A DNA stretch of 64,000 nt from Mariniphaga sp964559175. GTDB taxonomy: Bacteria; Bacteroidota; Bacteroidia; Bacteroidales; Prolixibacteraceae. Made by a program: the position numbers and the translations under genes. The notes beneath the pieces were generated by a model that was not told where the DNA came from, searched no databases, and worked only from the letters and a program-made list of their open reading frames with translations. Within the stretch, counting starts at the first letter, position 1, and every line of letters starts with the position of its first letter. Shown one piece after another: positions 21,101 to 27,266 of this stretch. The stretch is from NCBI GenBank assembly GCA_964559175.1, contig CAZLGT010000015.1, positions 1 to 64,000 on the forward strand, read 5' to 3'.

Positions 21101-21127
21101 AAAACAGAAAGGATTGTTAAAAGGTAA
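9107..21127 (+). CDS. Giant secreted Ig-repeat protein with type IX sorting domain
   Basis: This 4006-residue protein opens with a signal peptide (about 1-24, ending VSSAQ). It then has about 25 tandem Ig-like repeats of the SbsA/Big_5 kind, each introduced by D-N/D-T-P/A-P (for example DNTPP, DHTAP, DDVAPE) and containing T-F-x-E-x-V patterns. Repeats are 130-200 residues in the first three quarters and close to 100 at the end. One segment near residue 1640 looks more like fibronectin type III. A non-Ig module at about 3740-3890 (VEGTVTGV...GFFMQDD) resembles the OB-fold domains of secreted nucleases. The last 70 residues, from VYPNPFNN (about 3935) to the terminal KR, are a type IX type A sorting domain. 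The protein is very acidic and likely surface-bound or released, with adhesion or matrix roles inferred. PorT lies 6 kb away. It is monocistronic, with a strong terminator. Confidence 0.9.
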   Translation: MRNLFTRLISTFMLLSMFVLVSSAQPGWSYQLSPEDGNCSVSSEGQIFTITFTGKEKVFPVKGGKISLNADDGTQMYPIQFLWGGTSLPAEPWVFPSSIEPYGTVTFSGNQVIIDFKTGLNELEDYYITVHPQSIRDASLTEFNGLLGDASPGSNFTGPLTCGDDLGYGWDFTVEDVTLPELAGLDPEDEEPNVSTTAPLKIEFNVDMDWSAAYANGVADLQPGDIAIYTSTDPNFGQFGGDIIYHTPDDVTISGDEISIQFDELPALTNVYVRIKEGIFKKYQECPQCNDEFLWEGFNGNGQDELLNNNGEWNFKTKDATAPTVTILATNNCGSNVEQDTEFTITLNEGVIYKNNMVPFEALEVDEDVTDYVVYTGGGFEAVVTSINGNVVITVTPDDLLVSGETYTVGLAAGTTEAGKADLWDASLNMVSATTKDFTAGDFLAPVVNFTVTTEEGTTFQILANSDESATVYYVVVEKDDAWVNGDYYPPTLQQIVDLGSLYDGDTNPNANIPVPGDPYADTDPANALDLYTFEVDDDDDVDVNIWAAGIFNTPQAGTDYLERVWDLPRSNSTEYVVFAIAIDKSVCGPYNHELVVDGDEGDELLEGWVTDLLLFDATTKDVLPPLAEFDAERTDQEDQEDTCTDEIDGEYTDPIKRDGPVYITFNEGIELVNGDINNGADIAAAFLLDDGSAVDISDASSYDAATFTVTLIPERSFVSGSNLEVTIPVNSIKDLAGNENYLADNYWFCVENYCEPYISWTADKIIDRQLVESMDLTKPNEPGYPDDNIYVAKDGKVRIVFDMHIYNETGDKLTNTNDAATGVKNFVKIRESAVDAYAAETGLLIYDGDLVDFSVTVDYFGTNDSTVITIEPNGFVYRSEYWYNVEVEGYLQSYSGLTILDGPCYGEGYNGGAQTNHVSFQIIDHTAPVVTFFEDTDLDYTNDWVRYLNECDGCDDPSVDFALDNYIGVEITEWIELGFDGFPRELVYTETIADANALRRYFRIELCDSDDTLKFDVVNFTLVDDGDKGTAYMYLNPYFDSETTVDEEDNFETGVNYTVKFLSNLYEVDYGPGAFSDEFGNLAEEAEACFTGFVDPADPLVCEPVIFVGPEVCDGVTTDDEELMVSFTFERAMTFTDDDPTVTVSSTTDPANYSSLIIDGTYGDTDGKVWMFNGFVLDLVPGDEYEVIVTPGAFKSSAGSPECTWPVEEDVVATFVVGDDVAPEITTVLDPYIEETITKVSGDIVLTFTEPVVPVSGQYMQVFEAGTNTQVASVNIGHPDIDFDDEVVTIPNKLFAGNLKYETNYYVQFNAGLVKDECENLMEDDYLEKTLGSGEGFFWFTTGEDLPPEFVCDKFSPLGEVIDYAPDFVITFNEPVEPVDGAFIDIYFTPFATVASFGQFAVEDMVPNANKTVYTIPFSEITRLSGNVITFGNCYHLNIPAGAFVDVSGGLPSPQVISFDTENTTIAESDCSWTFCIDDTVCPEVTFWPEEGYENIPLNAHLFVQFDEPVQLGETGFEIPLTTLNAQSYFNLQKDVDGTLEDVPFYLETVSADKTWIMIVPEDPEAPELITTSNVHMVGDTEYILTVMPNGDGPFGDGSLGIMQDANGNYVGCMEGEGWYADNVSVTFRTEDVLCPLEELEAQDMDLDDIVTISDITAEGFKLTVGEWPEHYGYGKVNYRVVRKGNANTAANALKSGTLTFSATKTTVAVNVTGIDANYATGYDYDVFLEFIDDEVDAFDEDAEILAEWPYKEIEGLELIRIRDLNPAPNVCDWVSVEVTLCDDDAPLVVTPLQYQPLSGGWASAVGVNTVPVTSDLNFILDEPSAFVAAQPAVTPNQIALRDYENNLLVDATITLSVGTNGRTTITISPDEPLMDEHRYYVTYDRYAIEDDNELCGGPNYLAERIDKSWWFKTMDNTPPVVVCGDILPRGDCVEKLHDIIVTVSDGNSVVVNENLSPAFIDIYEVGSSIPHERIPLSRHTKEFVEVVDGDSVWTFTFQTHYEYLSSACYTAEMPKDLFIDSFGNKSVYYCEYAGNGQGEVDGMTECEICEISWCAEDYEAPVAEWIARMDYSYLYVAYTDDQYVTDWEDGIAGDVITDVPTSSHFYVTFNEAAQVYDPVAETWRDLSYAIYNPAVLANALTITNEGDTLVYGPDYWLQYIPFTGNRAFRIIIANDYSHLGYGNLGSQPYLLGSMKSNSEYNIILNEGMISDFPSCDNPGNIIEEVQLLTIFTRDDTPPELTILDANGAVICDADCPETGFYINFNQPGFDVDDPNWMNWWTYWTPEWPANDMDDECTNICVAEGDHLRLEFNKPVVKTPAEILNRPFLWWENAGVDWWTEANLGLKAEDLEDPADSRFIKFHRWNGSAWVDAGVTFDVTITDNQFIDLAWDGDLVSEGIYAFTFAPYVVKDQIRVPDGNEFLGMTCMFQVVDHEEPLVAEFLYNTDSECDRSFDGPGYPMDVATDTQLGIRFNEPVKPGEAGKKLIIRRENGQQQQIIDATEITIDEDDHTIVWINNAEFEEHTLYYVEIHEGFVLDTAVCGSNMYAGIDPEDSAPGWQANIPLFEWVFATGDNTPPQPDASLMGAEFFPQIGADDVAKNSDLYIIFDENVQTDCLPYDPACDPFELTVSDYFATKGFYIYANTGENPDVDFGNFVEFIPFWVDIDGDYVQNPRVTISGTDIYNGLVSNKVTVDPVTVFDRNLTYYIRVSGNLFCDGFSNKWAGIRDNSWWFTITNDVAPEIEWAEPALFVHDGAPETLPAEPNGYVVTDLVMSFVDEIDKLPLNVAKGSGVVRIYEYIYNPATFSYYEKLYKEIDINNDSVVIEGNLVTIQGVTLRDDINPDNECLGPRMYYVTVTPGAITNGYPGSLTYWEGLNDAFDWRFYTAADDTFMVGHEIVKPLPGSENLSIEDASTLEITFAEDIEAWPVPEGTVKIFTVEGGVMVDEFTVGDDDITGNTLTLTTEALVDETEYYVTIDVAAFGDTSTCSTPFYGLLDTTEWTFGTGDNTPPVPVLVTELTECEDTCVLLTFEFDETYGVTAGEGMVNIWVDGEIFASTPAVVGEDVNFITAEFCGLPDTTVFFISLDEAAVYDNGNNTLPNAEIALAEWTFTTADNTPPVLAAIGPAGDDEESTVTLTVEASEVVVPVEGKKIVVSNGGPAMLFDVTDMETEDGMTFTLVVEDLEDVTTYDVTFEAGAFEDLSCDPNATQDETTWSFTTDDNTAPEVVETTPEDEEVIESYIGLVIDFTFDEEVAKGDGDITITRGEDVTVVPVDSSVVVVEGELVTLNLEDVLYFGDVTVSVPEGAFVDLAINPNDNVAYEWTFTIEDTTPPNCLTIIEPVDGAQGVLSDVYLTMEFCERMAVGNPARTLKVYEILEVQGGLDENDLFYETAIEEHMIDGEQVVVLVTGLADNTSYTVMIAEDAMRDEAGNAFEGIANPTTWNFTTGDNTPPSVTLIPAGSENDLNDIPVQAVFTEVVVGAIEEITVENAISYVVEATDDPLVYNIIIEAADLDTVIVTVPVTITDVPDAKGYGNPLAEEVTGVYVVGDNTPPTVEVTDGPEDPMDTEHTFTVELTFSEEVTGVADGISVTGGTMELSTVVEGLVYEVTLSGESKAEIVLSLSDVIEDLAGNPLEPVSFTYIVADTTPPTLVVDPESGTFITNEFEITLTFDEEVTGVADAVTVSAGTVEVTGDGMEYTAVVTAPSLSDVVLTVGTGVTDLAGNAFAGASYTYSVTGLVAIADVQGEANQSPIVGTVLQVEGTVTGVKPGEGFFMQDDNAAWSGIWVEYPDAADLEIGDGVAVVGEVGEPASVTTINASEVTMIDAPIAVVPVVVDSPSAAKNEMYESVLVQVEGARATAANDIGRWTIYYESMDNVDVGTFLFTYSPEEGHFYHVTGIVNGRLDDYRLEARMESDIVDITITDIDPVQSVEFKVYPNPFNNYIKIDNHDKLNRVVVTNIAGQRVIDIEYPSHEIRTANLVSGVYVVSMFTEDGLAKTERIVKR

Positions 21128-21144
21128 TACCGAATTGATTGATT

Positions 21145-21179
21145 AAAAAGGGGGGAAGCACTTAGCTTTCCCCTTTTTT
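21145..21179 (+). terminator. Intrinsic terminator of the giant gene
   Basis: A stem of about 15 bp, with two G-U pairs, joins 21145-21159 to 21165-21179 across a 5-nt loop, and the 3' arm ends in six T. It starts 18 nt after the giant gene's stop codon. Confidence 0.85.
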
Positions 21180-21196
21180 ATGGCCTTAATTGCCAT

Positions 21197-21234
21197 AAAC
21201 CTTCAGGGTTTTTTAAACCTTGAAGGTTTTTTTT
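21197..21234. repeat. Perfect hairpin repeat, possible second terminator
   Basis: A 15-bp stem (21197-21211 with 21215-21229, one G-U) with a TTT loop is followed by five more T. AAACCTTGAAGGTTT-type hairpins are dispersed widely in Bacteroidota genomes, so this may be a repeat that happens to lie between two genes. TACTTTTG at 21234-21241 at its edge could be the -7 element of the nitroreductase gene. Confidence 0.55.
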
Positions 21235-21267
21235 ACTTTTGTTACCTCATCAAAAGAAGTCAGTCAA

Positions 21268-22008
21268 ATGGAACTTTTAAATAAACATGTTACCATCAGG
21301 AAATTCAAAAACCGAAAGGTTGAGCCAAAGTTGCTGGAAAGCATTTTATATTCGGGCACCAGGGCCTCAACTACGGGGAATATGCAGGTATATAGCATTG
21401 TGGTTACCGAAGATGAAAAGCAGAAACAGAAACTTGCCCCGCTGCATTTTAACCAGCCGGTGGCCAATCAGGCGCCTGTGTTACTCACCTTTGCAGCCGA
21501 CTTCAACCGGTTTTCCAAATGGTGTACGACCAATCATGCCGAACCGGGATACAACAATTTTTTGTCGTTCTTTACAGCTGCCATCGATGCGTTGCTGGTA
21601 GCACAAAATGTGTGTATTGCCGCCGAAAATCTGGGGCTGGGCATTTGCTATCTCGGCACCACCACCTACAATGCCCGCGAAATCATCGACGTTCTGGAGA
21701 TGCCACCACTCACTTTTCCTGTTACCACCGTAGCTTTGGGTTATCCCGATGAAACACCGGAACTGACCGACCGGCTTCCTTTGGATGGTGTTGTCCAATA
21801 CGAAAAGTACACGGATTATTCTGAATCGCGCATCAGGGAATTGTACGGTTTTAAAGAGAGCCTGGAACAGATGCAGCAGTTTGTTCGGGAAAACAATAAG
21901 GAAACGCTGGCCCAGGTATTTACCGACGTGCGGTATAAAAAAGCAGACAATGAATTTTTCTCAGCCAAAATGATTGAGACGCTTAAAGAACAGGGGTTTA
22001 CGACCTGA
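21268..22008 (+). CDS. Nitroreductase family flavoprotein (NfsA-like)
   Basis: The 246-residue protein belongs to the FMN-dependent NAD(P)H nitroreductase family. It starts MELLNKHVTIRKFKNRKV, the usual R-x-x-R/K-F FMN-binding opening, and has the AAENLGLGICYLG segment seen in NfsA/oxygen-insensitive reductases, plus a C-terminal extension with YTDYSESRIRELY. It probably reduces quinones, flavins or nitro compounds in the cytosol; the true substrate is unknown. ATG 21268 is preferred because the longer frame from TTG 21220 would begin inside the hairpin repeat. Its stop codon touches the stop of the convergent response regulator with no gap. Confidence 0.87.
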   Translation: MELLNKHVTIRKFKNRKVEPKLLESILYSGTRASTTGNMQVYSIVVTEDEKQKQKLAPLHFNQPVANQAPVLLTFAADFNRFSKWCTTNHAEPGYNNFLSFFTAAIDALLVAQNVCIAAENLGLGICYLGTTTYNAREIIDVLEMPPLTFPVTTVALGYPDETPELTDRLPLDGVVQYEKYTDYSESRIRELYGFKESLEQMQQFVRENNKETLAQVFTDVRYKKADNEFFSAKMIETLKEQGFTT

Positions 22009-22725
22009 TTACTTGTTGTTTTCCACGAATTCCATGAACTGCTGGCGGTAACTGTTTCCCACGGGGAGTCGTTTTTTGTTTACCACAACCGTATTTCCTT
22101 CGGTTAGTTCAAGTTTGTCCAGCGAAATAATGTAGGATTTGTGTATGCGGTAAAACATTTTTTCAGGCAGTATTTCCAGTATTTTTTTCATCGTCAGGTT
22201 GGTTACCAGTTTCTGGTCGGTAGTGTGCACCTGTACATAATCGCCCAATCCTTCCACAAAGCAAATATCTGCGAAATTTATTTTGTAATTCTTTTTGTTC
22301 GACTTGATGAAGAAAAATGCAGCCTCATCTTCGGTATGTTTATCACTTTGCTGAATGGCCTTCTTCATACGCAGTAACTCTTCTGCTTTAAAAAATGCCT
22401 TACAAAACCGATCGAAGGAGAACGGTTTTTTCAGGTAATCCACCGCATCCAGTTCAAAGCCTTCCAGCGCATATTCCGAACAGGCTGTGGTGAAAATGAC
22501 CAATGGTGGTTCTTTCAGGTTTTTCAGGAAAGAAATCCCCGACAATTTGGGCATATTAATATCGAGGAAAATCAGGTCTGTTTTTTGTTCTTTCAAAGCC
22601 TGGTGTGCACAAATAGCATCGTTACATTTGGCTGTAATTACCAAATTGGGCAATTTCCGGGCATATTGTTCAATTACCTTTTGAGCAAGGGGTTCGTCGT
22701 CCACAATAATTGCTTTAATTTCCAT
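22009..22725 (-). CDS. LytTR-family response regulator
   Basis: This 238-residue regulator has an N-terminal receiver domain with phospho-acceptor Asp in IFLDINMPKLSG (about residue 55) and a C-terminal LytTR DNA-binding domain (about 135-235: DICFVEGLGDYVQVHT...FYRIHKSYIISLDKL). Such AlgR/LytR-type regulators bind direct repeats at target promoters. Its start overlaps the end of the kinase gene by 11 nt, so the two are translationally coupled and form one two-component system. Targets cannot be deduced. Confidence 0.92.
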   Translation of the reverse strand: MEIKAIIVDDEPLAQKVIEQYARKLPNLVITAKCNDAICAHQALKEQKTDLIFLDINMPKLSGISFLKNLKEPPLVIFTTACSEYALEGFELDAVDYLKKPFSFDRFCKAFFKAEELLRMKKAIQQSDKHTEDEAAFFFIKSNKKNYKINFADICFVEGLGDYVQVHTTDQKLVTNLTMKKILEILPEKMFYRIHKSYIISLDKLELTEGNTVVVNKKRLPVGNSYRQQFMEFVENNK

Positions 22726-23791
22726 GAGGCTTTAGTTTTAATTTTAAGTTTACCGAGTGAACGTGTTCCTTTCGGTTTATTTCTATCTGATATTCGTTTT
22801 CTGCATATAATAGGTTTAACCGCTGCTTTACATTTTCAATGCCTATTCCACTGTGTACCGGTTTTTCACCATCGGTTTTGGATTCGTAATTATTTTCGAT
22901 ATGAAATTTGAGCCAGTTTTCCGTTTCAAAATTGAAATTGATATGGATAAAATCGTTATTTCCTGTTCCGGGCAAACCGTGTTTGAATGCATTGTCGATG
23001 AACGGTTCGAAGAGCAGGGGTGCGATTTTTGCCTGCGGAGGGGTTCCTTCTGTCAAAAATGTAATTTCCACATCTTCTGCCACCCTGATTTTTTGCAGGG
23101 CAACAAAATTGGTTACAAATTCTATCTCTTTGTCGAGTTCAATAAAGTTATCGCGCGATTCGTAAATGATGTGCCGCATTAAATCGGCCAGTTTCAGAAT
23201 AAGGTCGGGAACTTTTTCCGATTGCATCAGAGCAAGGGAGTATATGTTGTTGAGCGAATTAAACAGAAAGTGTGGGTTGAGCTGCCCTTTCAGGGTTTTC
23301 AGTTCCGCTTCCAGCTTTTGCTTTTCGGTTTTTGCCAGTTTCAGGTTCAGATCCTGTAACGAAATCCAGTCCTTAATAAATTTCAGAAACGAAGTAAATG
23401 CCACATAAATAAGAGTGGCTGAGAAGTAAGCAGCGTGCAGGTTGATGTCGAAGGAGCTGTACCTGGGGCCTACTTTCAACAGGTCTCTGAGAGGAAAGGC
23501 CAGCAGGAACTGGATAAATCCACTTGTACATGTGAGTAAAACCACCAGCCAGAACACATAGAAGATGTAGTTTTTCTTTTTTAGAAAACGGGGAATTAAC
23601 AAAAGGAGGTTGGCATAAACGGCAATGGCAAATCCGAGGTTGGTAATGAGGGCTTTGGAAAGAATTATAAAATCGAAGTGTACCCTGTTTTCATTTTTGT
23701 AAAAGAAGAGCAGCATAATAGCTATACTTGCCAGCCAGAAAAAAATGTGGGCAGCTGTTTTTACATGGTTATTTCGCTTCAGACAGAACAT
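22715..23791 (-). CDS. LytS-type sensor histidine kinase
   Basis: The 358-residue kinase has four predicted membrane helices in its first 150 residues (for example IFFWLASIAIMLLFFY and NYIFYVFWLVVLLTC). A short coiled coil (LAKTEKQKLEAELKTLKGQ) leads to the phospho-acceptor motif LNPHFLFNSLNNI of the His_kinase (PF06580) family. The ATPase part has FIDNAFKHG (N-box) and GIGIENVKQRL (G-box). There is no extracellular sensing domain, so the signal is probably sensed in or near the membrane. The start shares one nucleotide (TAATG) with the preceding glycosyltransferase gene, and the 3' end overlaps the regulator gene. Confidence 0.92.
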   Translation of the reverse strand: MFCLKRNNHVKTAAHIFFWLASIAIMLLFFYKNENRVHFDFIILSKALITNLGFAIAVYANLLLLIPRFLKKKNYIFYVFWLVVLLTCTSGFIQFLLAFPLRDLLKVGPRYSSFDINLHAAYFSATLIYVAFTSFLKFIKDWISLQDLNLKLAKTEKQKLEAELKTLKGQLNPHFLFNSLNNIYSLALMQSEKVPDLILKLADLMRHIIYESRDNFIELDKEIEFVTNFVALQKIRVAEDVEITFLTEGTPPQAKIAPLLFEPFIDNAFKHGLPGTGNNDFIHINFNFETENWLKFHIENNYESKTDGEKPVHSGIGIENVKQRLNLLYAENEYQIEINRKEHVHSVNLKLKLKPHGN

Positions 23792-24501
23792 TATATTTTG
23801 TCGCGGTTATATAGTAGTTTTTTAAAGTAATAGAGCATCGGATTGGTGTATTTCAGGTTTTTCCAGGGCCGGCTCGAGTGGGGAAGGTGAAGCACCTCGA
23901 TGCCTTTCGCCAGGTAATTGCGAAACCCTTCTTTTTTTGCCTGCCGGCTGATAGTTACATCAAACCAGTCTTTTTTTGAATCCAGCTTTTCGAAACTGAA
24001 TTTTTGAAGGAAAGGAAGCGAAAGGAGGGTACAGCAAAAGCTCAGGCTACGTGAAGTATCAACGGTTTGGTCTGACTTTGTTTTCTCGAAATTGTAAGGA
24101 AAATTGTAATTGCCTGCTGTGTCAACAGTAATGGCGCCCGCAAGTCCTGTTGAGGGAAAGCTTTTTTCGATATTCAGCAACTTTGTGATGGTACCGGGTT
24201 GAATCACCACATCCGATTCCACGATAATGAGCGGGAGCTTTTTTTCGATGGCGGTTTTTTGAGCCAATTGCAATACCAGTTTGTAATTGGGCGAGGGGTT
24301 TTTGGTAATGTCTTCCAGGTGAATCAGTTGGAAGGAATGCTTTTGGGCCAGTTTTGTCAGCATTTCCCTGGTTGCCGGCTGACTGAAATCATTATACACG
24401 AAATAATCAATATCAGATTCCGACTGGCAAACTGCCTCAATGGTTCTTAGCGTAGTTTCGGGTGAATCTTTTACCGGCGTTATTACAATTGCTTCTGACA
24501 T
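23791..24501 (-). CDS. Family 2 glycosyltransferase
   Basis: The 236-residue protein has a GT-A style N-terminus (AIVITPVKDSPETTLRTI), an acidic ESDVVIQPGTI motif near residue 100 that fits the DxD metal/nucleotide site in altered form (E-S-D), and a C-terminal DWFDVTISRQAKKEGFRNY segment typical of GT2 enzymes. It probably transfers a sugar to a cell-surface polysaccharide or lipid. It is encoded between the SDR gene (22 nt upstream) and the kinase gene (1-nt overlap), so a single operon with the two-component system is likely, though the link is not obvious. Confidence 0.8.
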   Translation of the reverse strand: MSEAIVITPVKDSPETTLRTIEAVCQSESDIDYFVYNDFSQPATREMLTKLAQKHSFQLIHLEDITKNPSPNYKLVLQLAQKTAIEKKLPLIIVESDVVIQPGTITKLLNIEKSFPSTGLAGAITVDTAGNYNFPYNFEKTKSDQTVDTSRSLSFCCTLLSLPFLQKFSFEKLDSKKDWFDVTISRQAKKEGFRNYLAKGIEVLHLPHSSRPWKNLKYTNPMLYYFKKLLYNRDKI

Positions 24502-24523
24502 GTTTTCTGTTTGAACTGCAAAT

Positions 24524-25288
24524 TTATGGAATTTTCCGGTTAAAATCTATTGAATATGCCTGGTCGGTTGGCATAATCAGAATATCGTCGATATTAACGT
24601 GTGCCGGGCGTGTAACAACAAACAGGATGGTCTCGGCAATGTCTCTGGCCATGAGTGGAGCAAACCCTTCGTACACCTTTTGTGCCCGTGGCTGGTCTCC
24701 TTTGAAGCGTACAAGCGAGAATTCGGTATCCACCGCGCCCGGGCAAACTGCCGACACTTTAATGCCGTGTTTCAGAAAATCGAGTCGCATGCCTTTTGTG
24801 AGCGACTGCACGGCATGTTTGGTAGCGCAATATACATTACCCATCGGGTAGGTTTCTTTTCCTGCTATGGACGAAATATTTACAATGTGGCCCTTCCCCA
24901 GTTCAATCATGCGGGCCGAAATGAGGCGGGTAATGTAAAGCAATCCTTTGATATTGGTATCAATCATCCGCTCCCAGTCGTCTAAATCACCCTCGTTAAC
25001 AGCACTTAATCCCACGGCAAGACCGGCATTGTTGATGAGAATTTCCACCTTCCGCCACTCTTTGGGCAGGCTGTTTATAGCCCTTTCGGTGGCCTTCGGG
25101 TCTCTGATGTCGAAATTCAGTATTAAAGTTTTTGCCGGACTCTGTTTATCGATTTTTTCTTTCAGCGCTTCCAGTCTTTCCCTGCGTCGGCCTGTTAATA
25201 TTAAATCGAAATGATTTTCGGCCAGCAGCAGTGCGGTGGCCTCTCCAATTCCGGATGTGGCTCCGGTTATCAATGCAATTTGTTTCAT
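24524..25288 (-). CDS. SDR NADP-dependent oxidoreductase, YdfG-like
   Basis: This 254-residue classical short-chain dehydrogenase has TGATSGIG (8-15) for NADP binding, with GRRRERL after beta-2 favouring NADP. It also has NNAGLA, active-site Ser in ISSIAG, YCATKHA (Y-x-x-x-K) and VCPGAVDTEF. The overall match is to YdfG, a 3-hydroxy acid/L-allo-threonine dehydrogenase. It is the first gene of the minus-strand group ending with the LytTR regulator. A weak -7-like TAATTTCG lies about 30 nt upstream. Confidence 0.9.
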   Translation of the reverse strand: MKQIALITGATSGIGEATALLLAENHFDLILTGRRRERLEALKEKIDKQSPAKTLILNFDIRDPKATERAINSLPKEWRKVEILINNAGLAVGLSAVNEGDLDDWERMIDTNIKGLLYITRLISARMIELGKGHIVNISSIAGKETYPMGNVYCATKHAVQSLTKGMRLDFLKHGIKVSAVCPGAVDTEFSLVRFKGDQPRAQKVYEGFAPLMARDIAETILFVVTRPAHVNIDDILIMPTDQAYSIDFNRKIP

Positions 25289-25334
25289 TATGTAACCTTT
25301 TTCAATCGTCCCCGAAATTAAAAAAAACAGCTAA

Positions 25335-25367
25335 TTTTGTGGTAAAATCGCTTACTTAATTACCTTT
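25335..25367 (+). promoter_or_regulatory. Promoter of the AIR-synthase-like gene
   Basis: TTTG at 25335-25338 and TACCTTTG at 25360-25367 are 21 nt apart, with the ATG 23 nt downstream. This pair probably drives the AIR-synthase-like, menG and porT genes. Confidence 0.65.
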
Positions 25368-25390
25368 GTTTTGCTTTAATTATTTGAAAT

Positions 25391-26431
25391 ATGAAAGATT
25401 TAGTGCAACAGGAAAAGGAATTTTTAATCGATTCCATTCCGGAACCGACTGACATTGAAAATGTTATTTATTCTCTGATGGTTAATCCAAACCTGTCGAG
25501 CATCAACTATTTCAATGATTTCAGCGAAATGCCCATATCTCCTGAGTCAATTGGCAGCAGCGACATTGATGAGATAGGGCTGATTGACATTGACAGCACG
25601 GGTGCCAGCATGGCCATGAGCACCCACGCCTTTCACCACCATTTGGAGAACGACCCGCAAAAGGCGACTGAGATACTTGTGGCGAGGGCTGCCCGGAAGA
25701 TGCTTTGCCTCGGCGCGCGTCCGGTTGCTATCAGCGCTTTTTTGTACCACATCAATTTTGCCGATCCCAACGGGCAGTACATTTCCTCCGGGGCAAAGAA
25801 AGGGCTGGAGAATGCAGCCCAAAAATTCAACCTGAAAATTTCAGACCGGAAAATCCGGTTCGACCATTTTTCAGGGCACGGACCGGTTCCGCCTACCATT
25901 ATCATTAGTCTGGCGGGAATGGTGGAAAACAAGGAAACCCTGACAACCCATGCGTTCAAACAAAAGGGGGGCAATATTTTTTTAATGGGCCGTTCGGTTG
26001 ACGACATAGGTTCCTCTGAATACCTGGAGTTTTATCACGAATTATCCAACTCGCCTCTGCCTGCATTCCGCATAGAGGATGAAATAAGAATTCAGAATGC
26101 ATTGCGCGACCTGCACCGTGAGAAGTTGCTGCAAAGCGCCAGCCCTGTGGGTAAAGGCGGTCTTTTCTTTACCCTGCTGCGGGCGGCCATCCCCAATGAA
26201 CTGGGATTCGATATTACCACGGATGCAGAATTGCGGCTCGATTCATTCCTTTTTGGCGAGGCCATGGGGAGAATTTTACTGGAAGTGGATCCTGAGAAAG
26301 AGGATGATTTTGTGGATTTCATGACCAGCCGTAAAATTCCTTTCTTTACCCTGGGGCACATTACAAAGGGAGAGATTAGAATCGATGATAAATCGTATGG
26401 CTACATCGATAAAATGACTACCGGTGTTTAG
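25391..26431 (+). CDS. AIR synthase-related (PurM/PurL-like) protein
   Basis: The 346-residue protein has a PurM-like fold: an N-terminal half with IDSTGASMAMSTHAFHHHLEND and RAARKMLCLGARPVAIS (the pattern of FGAM synthase nucleotide-binding regions), then a C-terminal half with ASPVGKGGLFFTLLRAA, resembling the AIRS_C domain with its catalytic D-x-S-x-GG-L-like turn altered to S-P-V-G-K-G-G. It has half the PurL catalytic core and lacks the glutaminase part, so it is either an auxiliary purine enzyme or a PurM-fold kinase-like enzyme with another substrate. Position upstream of menG and porT (40 nt to menG) suggests co-transcription. Family is sure, activity is not. Confidence 0.78.
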   Translation: MKDLVQQEKEFLIDSIPEPTDIENVIYSLMVNPNLSSINYFNDFSEMPISPESIGSSDIDEIGLIDIDSTGASMAMSTHAFHHHLENDPQKATEILVARAARKMLCLGARPVAISAFLYHINFADPNGQYISSGAKKGLENAAQKFNLKISDRKIRFDHFSGHGPVPPTIIISLAGMVENKETLTTHAFKQKGGNIFLMGRSVDDIGSSEYLEFYHELSNSPLPAFRIEDEIRIQNALRDLHREKLLQSASPVGKGGLFFTLLRAAIPNELGFDITTDAELRLDSFLFGEAMGRILLEVDPEKEDDFVDFMTSRKIPFFTLGHITKGEIRIDDKSYGYIDKMTTGV

Positions 26432-26471
26432 TTACAACTGGTTTATTTTTCAATAGGTACATTTCCTGTTT

Positions 26472-27209
26472 ATGGCTGCAGTTCCCTACAAAAATTCAGA
26501 CCAAGGCAAAAAGGGCCAGGTGGAAGAGATGTTTGATCAGATTTCACCCCGGTACGATTTTTTGAATCACCTGCTTTCGGTTCATATCGATAAAATCTGG
26601 CGCCGAAAGGCCGTGAAATTACTTAGCCGCTACAACCCCCCGACTATACTCGATGTTGCCACCGGAACCGGCGACTTTGCCATTGCCGCTGCACGGCTGA
26701 ATCCCCGTAAAATTACCGGCATCGATTTGTCGGAAGGGATGTTAAAATTCGGCCGGAAGAAAATTGAAAGGAAAGGCCTGGGAAATATAATTGAACTCAG
26801 GAAGGGTGACTCAGAAAACCTTCCATATCCTGAAAATACATTTGATGCAGCCATTGTGGGGTTCGGGGTCCGGAATTTTGAAAACCTGAAAACAGGTCTG
26901 ACCGAAATTTTCCGGGTTCTGCAACCGGGTGGAGCTTTCATAGTGCTGGAATTTTCAAAACCAAAAAACAGGTTTTTCAGGAGCCTCTATTTTTTTTATT
27001 TCACACGAATTCTTCCATGGCTGGGGCGGATGGTATCGAAAAACAGCAGGGCCTATTCCTATTTGCCCGAGTCGGTACAGGAGTTTCCCGACGGAGATGA
27101 CTTTGTCCGTATTCTGGAAGCCGTTGGTTTCGCAAAATGCAGGTGGTTTCCACAAACCTTTGGGATTGCCACCATTTATGAAGCGCAAAAACCCAAAAAT
27201 GAGGACTGA
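26472..27209 (+). CDS. menG: Demethylmenaquinone methyltransferase
   Basis: The 245-residue SAM-dependent methyltransferase carries both UbiE/MenG signatures: YDFLNHLLSVHIDKIWRRK (about 28-46), and the Rossmann loop DVATGTGDFAIAAARL (about 61-76), followed by GFGVRNFENLKTGL and a typical LEFSKP block. It performs the last step of menaquinone biosynthesis. With no sign of ubiquinone genes and with alternative complex III at the window's end, menaquinone is the expected quinone. The gene lies directly before porT, a neighbourhood common in Bacteroidota. Confidence 0.95.
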   Translation: MAAVPYKNSDQGKKGQVEEMFDQISPRYDFLNHLLSVHIDKIWRRKAVKLLSRYNPPTILDVATGTGDFAIAAARLNPRKITGIDLSEGMLKFGRKKIERKGLGNIIELRKGDSENLPYPENTFDAAIVGFGVRNFENLKTGLTEIFRVLQPGGAFIVLEFSKPKNRFFRSLYFFYFTRILPWLGRMVSKNSRAYSYLPESVQEFPDGDDFVRILEAVGFAKCRWFPQTFGIATIYEAQKPKNED

Positions 27210-27266
27210 ATACAATAAAATTTCACTTTATTTGTTTTGAGAACTGAACGTTATGCAAAATTGCAG

